This document shows, piece after piece, positions 7,162-14,296 of a stretch of DNA of 14,341 bases (the stretch's first letter is position 1; every line of letters begins with the position of its first letter). Source of the DNA: an uncultured bacterium (lineage in GTDB: Bacteria; Planctomycetota; UBA1135; GCA-002686595); NCBI GenBank assembly GCA_913058555.1, contig CAJXRJ010000105.1, positions 1 through 14,341 on the forward strand, written 5' to 3'. Below the pieces are notes generated by a model that saw nothing but the letters and a program-made list of their open reading frames with translations, was not told the origin of the DNA and searched no databases. A program made the translations under genes and the position numbers.

Positions 7162-8112
7162 CTACCGGCCGCGGCCCGTAGCCAGATCGAGCCAGTACAC
7201 CGTGGGGTGGGCCGCTGTCCCAGGCTGGACTTTTTCCACCGTCGCTCCGGAGAGGAACCGCGCGAGCCCTTCCACCACGAGGCTCTGGCCCGCCGGCGTA
7301 TCCAGGGATCCAATCGCGGCGTGCAGCTCGCGGAAGGCCGCGGCGCTGCCATCGGCGGCTGTCACCCGGAGGCTCGCCTCGGTCGTCGCCTCGGAGATCA
7401 GCTCGTTCGCGTCCGTGCGGGCCTGGACGATGTCCTGGTCCCTCTTCGCCTCCGCCGTCTTCTTCAGGCGCTCCCCGTCCGAGCTCGCGTTTTGGACTTC
7501 CAAGAACCAGCGCTCAACGCTCCCCAGGGGGCGCTTGACCTTGAACTGGACCTGCGTGATGCGCACGCCGAGTCCGAGCAGGTCCGCCCTGGCCTGGATC
7601 ATCTTCTTGACGTCGGTGATGTTGCCGCTCAGGACGGCGTCCACGGACAGTCCGCTGCAGCGTTCCGTGAGGGCCATCTCGCCGAGGCGGCGCAGGGCGA
7701 AGCGGGGCGACTCGACTTCACCGGCGGCGCTGTCGGTGACCCCCGAGGTGCCAAAGAGCCAGGCCCGGACGTCCTTCACCTGGAAGATCACGTTGGCCCG
7801 TAGCTCGACGATGTTCCTGTCCCCGGTGAGCCAGTGCATCATGCGCGGCGGGGGCTCGAGGCCTGCGATCTCATCGACGATGCGCCAACCGATGGGCATC
7901 TGCAGCGAGCTCTGAGGACCCGCTGTTCGGTGCACCTTCTCGATGGGCCACGGCAGTTTGAGCGAGAGGCCCGGGAGAAGGTCGCGCGTGGGGCGGGAGA
8001 AGCGCGTGATCACGGCCTGCTCGGCGCTGTCCACCGTGACGATGGAAGACGACGCGACAAGCGCGGCGGCGGCCAGGAGGGCTCCGCGCAGGATCCAGCG
8101 GCGCGTGATCAC
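7162..8112 (-). CDS. HflK-like SPFH/band-7 membrane protein
   Basis: Predicted membrane-anchored scaffold of the stomatin/prohibitin/flotillin/HflK-C superfamily. 316 residues starting at GTG (8112), which overlaps the upstream stop by 4 bp (GTGA); a GGGGAC stretch about 10 nt upstream could serve as ribosome binding site. Residues 7-24 are the single N-terminal transmembrane helix. The SPFH domain covers about 25-205 and includes 'VDSAEQAVITRFSRP', 'PGLSLKLPWPIEKV' and 'LTGDRNIVELRANVIFQV' (95-112), a hallmark of HflK. It lacks the long Gly-rich N-terminus of true HflK. A helical segment rich in Ala, Glu and Lys (about 210-265) would form the coiled-coil wall of an HflKC-like cage. It is the last gene of the tight run and the third SPFH domain in a row. 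Confidence 0.85.
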   Translation of the reverse strand: MITRRWILRGALLAAAALVASSSIVTVDSAEQAVITRFSRPTRDLLPGLSLKLPWPIEKVHRTAGPQSSLQMPIGWRIVDEIAGLEPPPRMMHWLTGDRNIVELRANVIFQVKDVRAWLFGTSGVTDSAAGEVESPRFALRRLGEMALTERCSGLSVDAVLSGNITDVKKMIQARADLLGLGVRITQVQFKVKRPLGSVERWFLEVQNASSDGERLKKTAEAKRDQDIVQARTDANELISEATTEASLRVTAADGSAAAFRELHAAIGSLDTPAGQSLVVEGLARFLSGATVEKVQPGTAAHPTVYWLDLATGRGR

Positions 8113-9116
8113 TTGTTCTTGTCCCCGCCGGGGTCCTGGGACGGCGCTTTGGATCCTGGCGCCGGGTTGAGCGGGCTCAGGAGCGTCTGGAGAAGAGGGT
8201 CGGAGGCAGAGAGGATCAAGAGTCCGCCCTCGAAGGCCTTCTCCGCCATCTCGATGTGCTTGACGAAGCTGTAGAAATCGGGGTCCAAGGCCCTGGCCTC
8301 GGCTTCGATGATGACGGCTTCGGCCTCACCCTTGGCGCGGATCAGCTCGGCGTCGGCCTTGGCCTGGCTCGTGATGTCGGCGGCCTGCATGGCCCCGGCG
8401 AGCTCGGTCGTCTTCGCGAGCTCGTTGGCCTTGGCCGTAATGTTCCACGCTACGCCCTCGCGCTCAGCCTTCATCGATCGTTCGATGGCGGGCATGTTGT
8501 CGGCGGAGAACGTAAGGCGCTCGATGCCCACGAGCTCGATCTCGATGCCGTAGCCGTTTTCGGTGCACTCGGCGGCCACGAGGTCCTTCACGGCGCGCGT
8601 GACGGCGGCAAGGTCGCGCTCACGCTCCTCGGTGCCGATCATGTCGTCCAGGGCCGTGCCGTTGATGACCTTGGTCATCGCGTTCCGAACCACCGGAGCG
8701 ACGCGTGCCTCGGCGCCCTCTTTGCCGCGCAGGCTTGCGTAGAAGAGCTTTGGATCCGCGACGCGCCAGGCCACGAAGGAGTCGATTTCGAGGTTGTCGG
8801 AGTTCTTGGTGAGGAACTCGGCCGGCTCGGGGTCCAGCAGGTGCCGGCGCATGTCCACGGAGTAAACCGAGTCCACAGGAGCCGGCCAGCGGAAATGCAG
8901 GCCCGGCTCTTCGATGACGCGGCGCATGTCGCCGAAGCGGGCCACGATGGCGACTTCGCCGGTACGCACGGTGAAGGCCGTGGCATAGAGGACCGCGATG
9001 GCCGCGGCGGCAGCGAGCCAGAGCAGCGTCGCCCGGGCGGCGCCGCGACGGGGCCCGCCCGTGCGGTCTCCGCGTGGGTGGTCCCACGGGCTGCGGTGAT
9101 TCTTGGGGCGATTCAT
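8109..9116 (-). CDS. HflC-like SPFH/band-7 membrane protein
   Basis: 335 residues. The ATG at 9116 lies 4 bp after the stop of the permease-SPFH gene, with a weak GGCAGG upstream. After a basic cytoplasmic tail (1-29), residues 30-49 form one transmembrane helix. The SPFH domain covers about 50-215: 'VRTGEVAIVARFGDMRRV', 'PGLHFRWPAPVDSV', 'DNLEIDSFVAWRVADPKLFY'. The C-terminal helix contains 'MKAEREGVAWNITAKANE' and 'AKADAELIRAKGEAEAVIIEAEARALDPDFYSFVKHIEMAEKAF' (split here by description only), whose 'DPDFYSFV' (278-285) is the HflC signature. In E. coli, HflC and HflK form a cage around the FtsH protease; no ftsH is seen here. Operon position suggests it pairs with the flanking HflK-like domains instead. 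Its tail ends in a Pro/Ser/Lys stretch. Confidence 0.88.
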   Translation of the reverse strand: MNRPKNHRSPWDHPRGDRTGGPRRGAARATLLWLAAAAAIAVLYATAFTVRTGEVAIVARFGDMRRVIEEPGLHFRWPAPVDSVYSVDMRRHLLDPEPAEFLTKNSDNLEIDSFVAWRVADPKLFYASLRGKEGAEARVAPVVRNAMTKVINGTALDDMIGTEERERDLAAVTRAVKDLVAAECTENGYGIEIELVGIERLTFSADNMPAIERSMKAEREGVAWNITAKANELAKTTELAGAMQAADITSQAKADAELIRAKGEAEAVIIEAEARALDPDFYSFVKHIEMAEKAFEGGLLILSASDPLLQTLLSPLNPAPGSKAPSQDPGGDKNK

Positions 9117-9120
9117 GGGA

Positions 9121-11316
9121 CTACCTGCCGATGGGCGACGGCGCCGAGCTACCGGGGGCGCTGGACTGGAAGGTCTTGATCTGTGTGAAAGGCGCAAGCA
9201 CCGCGACGATGCGCCTGGGCACATCAGCCGCGCCGAGGAGCGCTCGACGGAGGTAGCTCAAACGGATGGCCTCGCGGGCGCCCCCGCCGGTGCTTTCGTT
9301 GGCCTGCACCATGACCTTCAGCCCGTCGGCGAAGGCCAGGGCCAGGCGCTCCGTGCGTTGCTTGTCGGCTTTGGCGGCCTGGCGATACTCCGCCGCGGCC
9401 ATGGTGGCTTCGCTGCGCTTCTGAGAGGCCTTGCGCTTGGCGATCAACTGTCGGGTCTCGGCTTCGATCAGCGCGCTCGCGACGCCGCGGTAGGCGCCAT
9501 GGACAGCGGATGGAGCGTGGGCGCTGAGGAGCTGTATCGACTTGAGCTCGGCCCCGAGGCCGGCCTCTTCGAAGAGCGTGGATAGGGTGCGTTCCACCTC
9601 ATCGAGGTAAGCGCCCTGCTCCGTGACGAGTAGTTCCTCGGCGGTGCGCTTGGCTGTGGACCTGCGGATCGACTCCTGGGCGAGGCGCCTCACGAGGGCC
9701 TCCGGATCGGAGAAGCCGAAGTGCCAGGCCTCGGCGTTCTGGACGCGGTATTGAACGGCGTACTCAACCGCGACGAACGACTCTTGGCTCGTCATCATCT
9801 CCGACTCGTCCTCGAGCCGCGCGAATTCGGCCTTGGCGCGGCGAAGGGAAAGGGTGTCGATCTCGTCATCGGGGATCGGGGGGCCGGCGAGGCCAAACGT
9901 CACCAGTCGAATCCCGCCCGTGTCGACGCGCACCGCTCGGCTGAAGGGCCAAGGGAGATGGGTCAGGAGGCCGGGCTCGGTGCTCTGGGCGGCGACCCTG
10001 CCGAAGGATTCGACGAAGACCGTTTCTGCGGGACCGACCGTGGTGATCGCGGTGGAGCCGTAGGCGGCGACCGCGAGCAACCCAGCGGCGAGCTTGGCGG
10101 GCCGGGCGGTGAGGTCCAGCCCGATGGGGCCGCCGACTTTGCGGAGCCAAGCCCCGAGGCGCTGGTCGAGGCGCAGGCGCGCGGCGGACCTCGCCAGGAG
10201 CACGGCCAGGATGACGCCGCTGACCGTGGCGATCAGCCCGTGATCCATGGCCCCCGGTGTCACGTCCATGTCCGTCGGGTCGAGACCGAACACGGGGTAG
10301 AGCCGGTTCACCACCGCGCCGATGGCGAGGGACATGACCGCGATGGACGCGAGGTAGATCACGAGGGCGCGTTTGCCGAGGAGGTCGCGCACCACGAGGA
10401 TCGTGGCGACGTTGGTCGCGGGACCCGCCAGGAGGAACACGAGCGCGGCTCCTGGCTCGAGGCCCTTGGCCATCATGGCCGCGGCGATGGGGGTCGAGGC
10501 CGTGGCGCAAACGTAGAGGGGGACTCCAGCGATGAGCATGGCCATCATCGCGGTCCAGCCGGAGAAGAGGGTGCCGGCGAAGAAACCGTCGGGGATCGCC
10601 ACCACGATGAGCCCGGAGATCGCGAAGCCGATCAGGAACCAGGGGGCGAGGTCGTCGAGGAGCGTGCCGAATGCGTAGGAGAGCACTCGCTTCCAAGCGG
10701 GCTGGTCCGGGCCCGGAGCGGGTCCGTGATCGTGGCCTTCGTGCCCCTCCTCCGGATGCACTGGTTCCGGCTCGGCTGCGGCCATGTGCGAGCAGCAGGA
10801 GCCGCCATCGGGCTCGGGAGGTGAGGCTTGTCCGTCTCCGGGTTCGTCTCCCGGCGCCGGCTCGACCTTGAGGGAGGACTGATCCAGGGGGCCGGATTCC
10901 CCGGCGCCGAAGAGGTTGACGGCGATGCCGGATGCGAAGGCGGTGAGGAACGCCGCGATGGGGCGGACGACCGTCATCAACGGGTCCATCAGGGCCCAGG
11001 TGGCGCCGATGGAGTCCACGCCGGTCTCAGGCGTCGAGATCAGGAACGACGTGGTCGCGCCGCGGCTCGCGCCTGAGCGGCGCAGCTGCGTGGCGGTGGG
11101 GATCACCGAGCAGGAGCAAAGGGGGACCGGCACGCCGATGATGGCGGCGGTGGCCACGGACTTGACATCGTCGCCGCCGAGGCGTCGGGCAATCCATGCG
11201 GCCGGCACGAGAATGCTCAGGACCCCAGCGATCACGAAGCCCACGAGTAGGTAGGGCCCCGATTCCACGAGGACCATCCAAAGCGCTCCGAGCCAATCGA
11301 TCAGGAACTGTCCCAT
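9121..11316 (-). CDS. Fusion of an SO_0444/ArsP-type metal permease to an HflK-like SPFH domain
   Basis: 731 residues in one uninterrupted frame. Residues 1-380 are a polytopic permease of the SO_0444 (predicted Cu/Zn efflux)/ArsP_1 type. Motifs: 'PLCSCSVIPTA' with C67 and C69, 'TSFLISTPETGVDS' (89-102), 'GVPLYVCATASTPIAAAMM' with C270, and 'AGPATN' (297-302). About eight membrane helices are visible. The soluble loop 141-207 carries C174-C175 and H177, H187, H192, H195, H197, a likely metal-binding site. From about 400 the protein becomes HflK-like: an anchor helix (406-424), 'TVGPAETVFVESFGRV', 'PGLLTHLPWPFSRAV', 'AVEYAVQYRVQNAEAWHFGF' and an Ala/Glu/Arg-rich coiled-coil segment (about 610-665). 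Stand-alone versions of either half are normal; the fusion is not. It follows the ZIP gene by 47 bp and precedes the HflC-like gene by 4 bp. Confidence 0.9.
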   Translation of the reverse strand: MGQFLIDWLGALWMVLVESGPYLLVGFVIAGVLSILVPAAWIARRLGGDDVKSVATAAIIGVPVPLCSCSVIPTATQLRRSGASRGATTSFLISTPETGVDSIGATWALMDPLMTVVRPIAAFLTAFASGIAVNLFGAGESGPLDQSSLKVEPAPGDEPGDGQASPPEPDGGSCCSHMAAAEPEPVHPEEGHEGHDHGPAPGPDQPAWKRVLSYAFGTLLDDLAPWFLIGFAISGLIVVAIPDGFFAGTLFSGWTAMMAMLIAGVPLYVCATASTPIAAAMMAKGLEPGAALVFLLAGPATNVATILVVRDLLGKRALVIYLASIAVMSLAIGAVVNRLYPVFGLDPTDMDVTPGAMDHGLIATVSGVILAVLLARSAARLRLDQRLGAWLRKVGGPIGLDLTARPAKLAAGLLAVAAYGSTAITTVGPAETVFVESFGRVAAQSTEPGLLTHLPWPFSRAVRVDTGGIRLVTFGLAGPPIPDDEIDTLSLRRAKAEFARLEDESEMMTSQESFVAVEYAVQYRVQNAEAWHFGFSDPEALVRRLAQESIRRSTAKRTAEELLVTEQGAYLDEVERTLSTLFEEAGLGAELKSIQLLSAHAPSAVHGAYRGVASALIEAETRQLIAKRKASQKRSEATMAAAEYRQAAKADKQRTERLALAFADGLKVMVQANESTGGGAREAIRLSYLRRALLGAADVPRRIVAVLAPFTQIKTFQSSAPGSSAPSPIGR

Positions 11317-11326
11317 TTCCGTCTTC

Positions 11327-11366
11327 TAGCGGCGGTTCGCCTGCTGCCAGGCGGGCCGTGCCGCTA
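11327..11366 (-). other. Two-tier stem-loop filling the ZIP-permease gap
   Basis: An outer 7-bp inverted repeat (TAGCGGC at 11327-11333, GCCGCTA at 11360-11366) encloses an inner 6-bp stem (CGCCTG at 11338-11343, CAGGCG at 11348-11353). The outer arm contains the ZIP stop codon, and the other end lies 10 nt before the permease ATG. There is no U-tract. It could tune expression of the permease relative to ZIP by attenuation, RNA processing or translation control. Chance pairing in GC-rich DNA is the alternative. Confidence 0.4.
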
Positions 11367-12311
11367 AATCCCTCCGAAGGTGTGTGCGTACCACATCACC
11401 ACGATGCCTCCGAGGAGAAGCATGATCTTCAATGGGCCGTCTTCCCGTCTGTGGAAGACCTCAGGTAGGAGTTCACACAGGCAGACGTAGAGGAATGTGC
11501 CGGCCGAGAGGGACGTCAGGATTCCAATCCCGCCTTCACCGAAGAACTCGGTGATCTCGCCGCCGAGCAGGAGGCCGATGGGCGTGACGAGGCTGAAGCC
11601 CACGACCATGGTGATGATCTTGGTTCGCGCGGCGCCGGTCATGCCGAAGACGGAAGCGAGCGAGAACGACTCGAATCCCTTGTGGGCGAGGATGGCGAGG
11701 AGCATCACTCCCGCGAGCTCTTTCTGGCCCTGGACGGCTGCGAGGGCGACCCCCGCGGTGAGGGCGTGAACCGTCAGGCCCACGAGGGCTGCCCAGCCCA
11801 CGGCCGTGTGGCGCTCGGCGTCGTTGTGCCCGTGGCCGTGCCCATGGGTCGATCCTGGGATCATGAGGGCTTCGATCAGGAAGACCCCAAGGACGCCTAC
11901 GAGCACCCAGATCCAAGGACCCACGGGCCCGTGGGCATGACCCGCGTGGGGATCGGCGGCGGCATCGGCCCCATCCTCCGCGGCGGTATGGTCGTGGTCG
12001 TGATCATCGCCCGTGTGATCGTGCCCCTCATGGTCGTGATCTGCGTGATCGTGACCTTCGTGGTCGTCTCCATCCGCATCGTGCGCCCCCGCGTTGTCCC
12101 CCGCGGGGGCTACCTCAGCGTGGGCGTGGCCCGCGTGCCCGTCGCCCGCGGCCGTGACCGAGGGCAGCAGGTGCAGGAAGACAGCCCCGAGGAAAATGCC
12201 GGTGGAAAACGCGAGGGCGGCGTGGTGCTGCCGGTCGGTCCAGCGACGCACCAGGGGAATAATGCCACCGATGATTCCAACGAGGAGGATCGAGACGAAA
12301 GGGAAGATCAT
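11364..12311 (-). CDS. ZIP-family divalent metal transporter with His-rich loop
   Basis: Predicted inner-membrane transporter of Zn2+ or related divalent cations. 315 residues, about eight helices. Metal-site residues lie in helix 2 ('FLHLLPSV', H47), helix 4 ('VHALTAGVALA', H182, in place of the usual HSxxDG) and helix 5 ('AHKGFESFS', H210 and E214, matching the HExxE-type site). A late helix has 'CELLPEVFHR' (279-288). The loop between helices 2 and 3 (59-127) is packed with His and Asp, with a second His cluster at 156-162. ZIP proteins normally import metal to the cytoplasm, whereas the next gene encodes a predicted efflux permease, so direction is uncertain. The start overlaps the sugar transferase stop by 4 bp (ATGA), indicating translational coupling; there is no Shine-Dalgarno of its own. 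Confidence 0.92.
   Translation of the reverse strand: MIFPFVSILLVGIIGGIIPLVRRWTDRQHHAALAFSTGIFLGAVFLHLLPSVTAAGDGHAGHAHAEVAPAGDNAGAHDADGDDHEGHDHADHDHEGHDHTGDDHDHDHTAAEDGADAAADPHAGHAHGPVGPWIWVLVGVLGVFLIEALMIPGSTHGHGHGHNDAERHTAVGWAALVGLTVHALTAGVALAAVQGQKELAGVMLLAILAHKGFESFSLASVFGMTGAARTKIITMVVGFSLVTPIGLLLGGEITEFFGEGGIGILTSLSAGTFLYVCLCELLPEVFHRREDGPLKIMLLLGGIVVMWYAHTFGGI
11988..12062 (-). repeat. Imperfect codon repeat encoding the ZIP His/Asp loop
   Basis: Twenty-five codons (residues 84-108 of the ZIP protein) alternate His with Asp, Glu and Gly in repeats of the 'HEGHDH' and 'DHDH' kind. Low-complexity tandem DNA of this type changes length readily between strains. The wider His-rich loop spans 11931-12137. 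Confidence 0.7.
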
Positions 12312-13936
12312 GTGCCGCGGCGTAGAACGACCGTCTTTACGGTGCTGACGAGGATCGAGAGGTCGAACAGGACACTGTAGTTCTTGATGTAGAAGAGGTC
12401 GTACTGAAGCTTGTGAAGTGCGTCCTCTTCTGTATTCCCATACGGATAACTGATCTGGGCCCAGCCTGTGACCCCCGGCTTCACGATATGCCGCAGCTGG
12501 AAGTAAGGGATCTTCGCGGCGAGTTGGTCGACGAAGTGCTGGCGCTCGGGCCGCGGCCCCACGATGGACATGGACCCTGAAAGGACGTTGAAGAGCTGGG
12601 GCAGCTCATCCAGGCGCGTCTTTCGCATGATTTTGCCCCACTTCGTGATGCGCGGGTCGTCCTCGCTGGCCCACACGGGCCCGCTCAGCTTCTCGGCGTC
12701 GGCCCGCATGGACCGGAACTTCATCAGGACAAAGGGCCTGCCGTCCTGTCCCACGCGCTCCTGGGTGAAGAGCACGGGGCCCGGCGAGGTCAGGCGCACC
12801 GCGATGGCCGTCGCGAGCATCACCGGCCAGAGGATCAGAAGCATCACGATGGAGACCGACACGTCCACGAGACGCTTCATGAGGGCGGCCCAGGGGTGCC
12901 GCCGGAAGCCGGAGTTGAAGATCAGGTAAGAGGGGCGCATGGCGGCCACGGCGATGCGGCCCGTCACCTGTTCGTAAATCTCCTCGCGCTCGCGGACTTC
13001 GATGCCTGCGAGTTTCGCCTCCAGGAGGTCCTTGATCGGCAGGGTCATGCGCCGGTCCTCGAGTGCGACCACGATCATCTCGATGTTGAGCTTCTCGATC
13101 AGCTCGATCAGGGACTCTTCCCCGAGCACATTCTCAGGGGCCGTGCCGCCGCGCATGGCGGCCCCCTGGTTCTCGATCTCCCGTCCGAGGAGTCGGATGT
13201 CCTGGAGGACGAGGGCCTTGGTCGTCTCCGAGGCCGCCTCTTCGGACGCCGTGACGAGGTCGGGTCCCTCCTCCAGGCGCCGGCGTCCAATCGTCGACTC
13301 CGGCTCGGGCACCAGGCCGATCACGACGAAACCGGCTTCGGGGTGTTGATTGACTTGATTGGCGAGGGCGTGGGCGGGTCCCCGGGATCCGAGGATCAGG
13401 ACCCGCACGTCCAGTTCCGCACGCCGGACAAGCCAGTGGAAGGCGAAACGTGCGGCGTAGAGGACGCCGAACCCAATGGCGAGGGTGACGGCGAGCTGCT
13501 GCAGCGTTTGGGTCAGCGTCAGGCCCGGGAACGAGAGGAATCCGTTCGGGCGCAGGAGGCTTGCGATACCTGCCAGTCCGAGGCAAGCCGCCACGGCCGC
13601 ACCGGCGGATTCAACGAACCGCGAAGCGCGCTCGTAGCGCGACGCGGAGATCTGGAACTCGTACAGCCGGTTGAGGCCCAAGCAGAACTGGCTCACCACG
13701 GTGAGCAAGAGGGCCGCCCTAACGCAGCGCAAAGCGGCGTCCTTGGGCAGAAGGCTCTGGCGCGTCAGCGCATCGGACACCGTCCTGGCCCCAGCTTCTG
13801 CATTGGCCGGATCCTCAAGGAGGGCCCAGAGGTGCTGGGTCATGCCGAGGGACAGGATCAGCCCGAGTATGGCCGTCTCCATCGCAACGAGGAGGACGCT
13901 TCGTACCGGGAAATAGTGCTGTAGAACGCGCAGCAT
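12308..13936 (-). CDS. Polyprenyl glycosylphosphotransferase (initiating sugar transferase of exopolysaccharide synthesis)
   Basis: Transfers a sugar-1-phosphate from a nucleotide sugar to undecaprenyl phosphate, the first step of exopolysaccharide assembly; inner membrane. 542 residues. N-terminal membrane helices lie at about 13-32, 70-90, 108-127 and 145-170. A Rossmann-like domain follows (about 176-340), with 'VLILGSRGPAHALA' and 'IEMIVVALEDRRMTLPIKDLLEAKL' (split by domain). Helix 355-382 leads to the Bac_transf catalytic domain: 'TSPGPVLFTQERVGQDGRPF', 'MKFRSMR', 'KTRLDELPQLFNVL' with D443-E444, 'IVGPRPER' and 'VKPGVTGWAQI'. The closing 'EEDALHKLQYDLFYIKNYS' and 'RPSYLIFNSGF' resemble the PEP-CTERM-associated EpsB-like subfamily (TIGR03013). 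Residues about 222-268 look like an extra Ala/Glu-rich insertion. No other polysaccharide gene is nearby. It is the first gene of the run, with no Shine-Dalgarno and a small hairpin just upstream. Confidence 0.93.
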   Translation of the reverse strand: MLRVLQHYFPVRSVLLVAMETAILGLILSLGMTQHLWALLEDPANAEAGARTVSDALTRQSLLPKDAALRCVRAALLLTVVSQFCLGLNRLYEFQISASRYERASRFVESAGAAVAACLGLAGIASLLRPNGFLSFPGLTLTQTLQQLAVTLAIGFGVLYAARFAFHWLVRRAELDVRVLILGSRGPAHALANQVNQHPEAGFVVIGLVPEPESTIGRRRLEEGPDLVTASEEAASETTKALVLQDIRLLGREIENQGAAMRGGTAPENVLGEESLIELIEKLNIEMIVVALEDRRMTLPIKDLLEAKLAGIEVREREEIYEQVTGRIAVAAMRPSYLIFNSGFRRHPWAALMKRLVDVSVSIVMLLILWPVMLATAIAVRLTSPGPVLFTQERVGQDGRPFVLMKFRSMRADAEKLSGPVWASEDDPRITKWGKIMRKTRLDELPQLFNVLSGSMSIVGPRPERQHFVDQLAAKIPYFQLRHIVKPGVTGWAQISYPYGNTEEDALHKLQYDLFYIKNYSVLFDLSILVSTVKTVVLRRGT

Positions 13937-14296
13937 GGGGGTGGGGGCTCGGGCACGAGCCCGGGTCGGATCCTATCGGCACAGGCCCCGCCTCCTAATG
14001 AGACGGATGGCCCCTCGAAGGGTCGGAAGATTATTCCTACCCCGATGGGCCGGGCCGAAGGCCTTCCCCAAATTCGGCCCTGAATAGGACCTGACGGGGA
14101 GTTCATCGTCCAATCGCAGGACTGGGGTCCAGGATTCAGACGCGCGGTGCGCCTGGCCGTGCCCTGGGGAGTTCCAGGGGGGCTTGGCATGGGGGGCACG
14201 CTTGTTGAGACAGCCGGGCAGAACATTCACCGGATGCGTCCGTCGCTCCGGGTGATTCCGTTTCTTCCCTCATCAAGCAACTCCAATGAACATCAC
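13937..14296. other. 360-bp non-coding upstream region of the sugar transferase run
   Basis: No convincing gene. The short open frames here are Pro/Arg/Gly-rich and resemble nothing. The region should hold the promoter for the minus-strand run. A possible minus-strand -10 (AATAAT, plus coordinates 14030-14035) has no matching -35. Inverted repeats: 13945-13951 with 13956-13962 (7 bp, directly before the start codon), 14052-14059 with 14073-14080 (8 bp), 14162-14167 with 14174-14179 (6 bp), and 14158-14164 with 14194-14200 (7 bp, competing with the previous pair). A bulged stem spans 14228-14254. Together they could be a structured leader, but no known riboswitch class was recognised. Confidence 0.45.

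Noticed and set aside
7148..7172. GCGGCC/GGCCGC inverted repeat at the end of the last SPFH gene
   Set aside because: Extends into the coding sequence, has a 13-nt loop and no U-tract; expected by chance at this GC content.
10080..10180. Frameshift or lost stop codon creating the permease-SPFH fusion
   Set aside because: The frame is continuous with consistent codon bias through the linker, and the SPFH half has no start codon with a plausible ribosome binding site at the junction.
9721..10824. Long plus-strand open frame (367 codons) opposite the permease-SPFH gene
   Set aside because: Gly/Asp/Arg/His-rich shadow frame without any domain.
11980..12140. CRISPR-like or satellite repeat
   Set aside because: The repeats are in-frame His/Asp codons inside the ZIP gene, with no spacer structure.
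13973..14230. 85-codon minus-strand open frame starting at GTG upstream of the sugar transferase
   Set aside because: Pro/Arg-rich, no recognisable domain, no ribosome binding site, and it overlaps inverted repeats; typical random open frame in GC-rich DNA.
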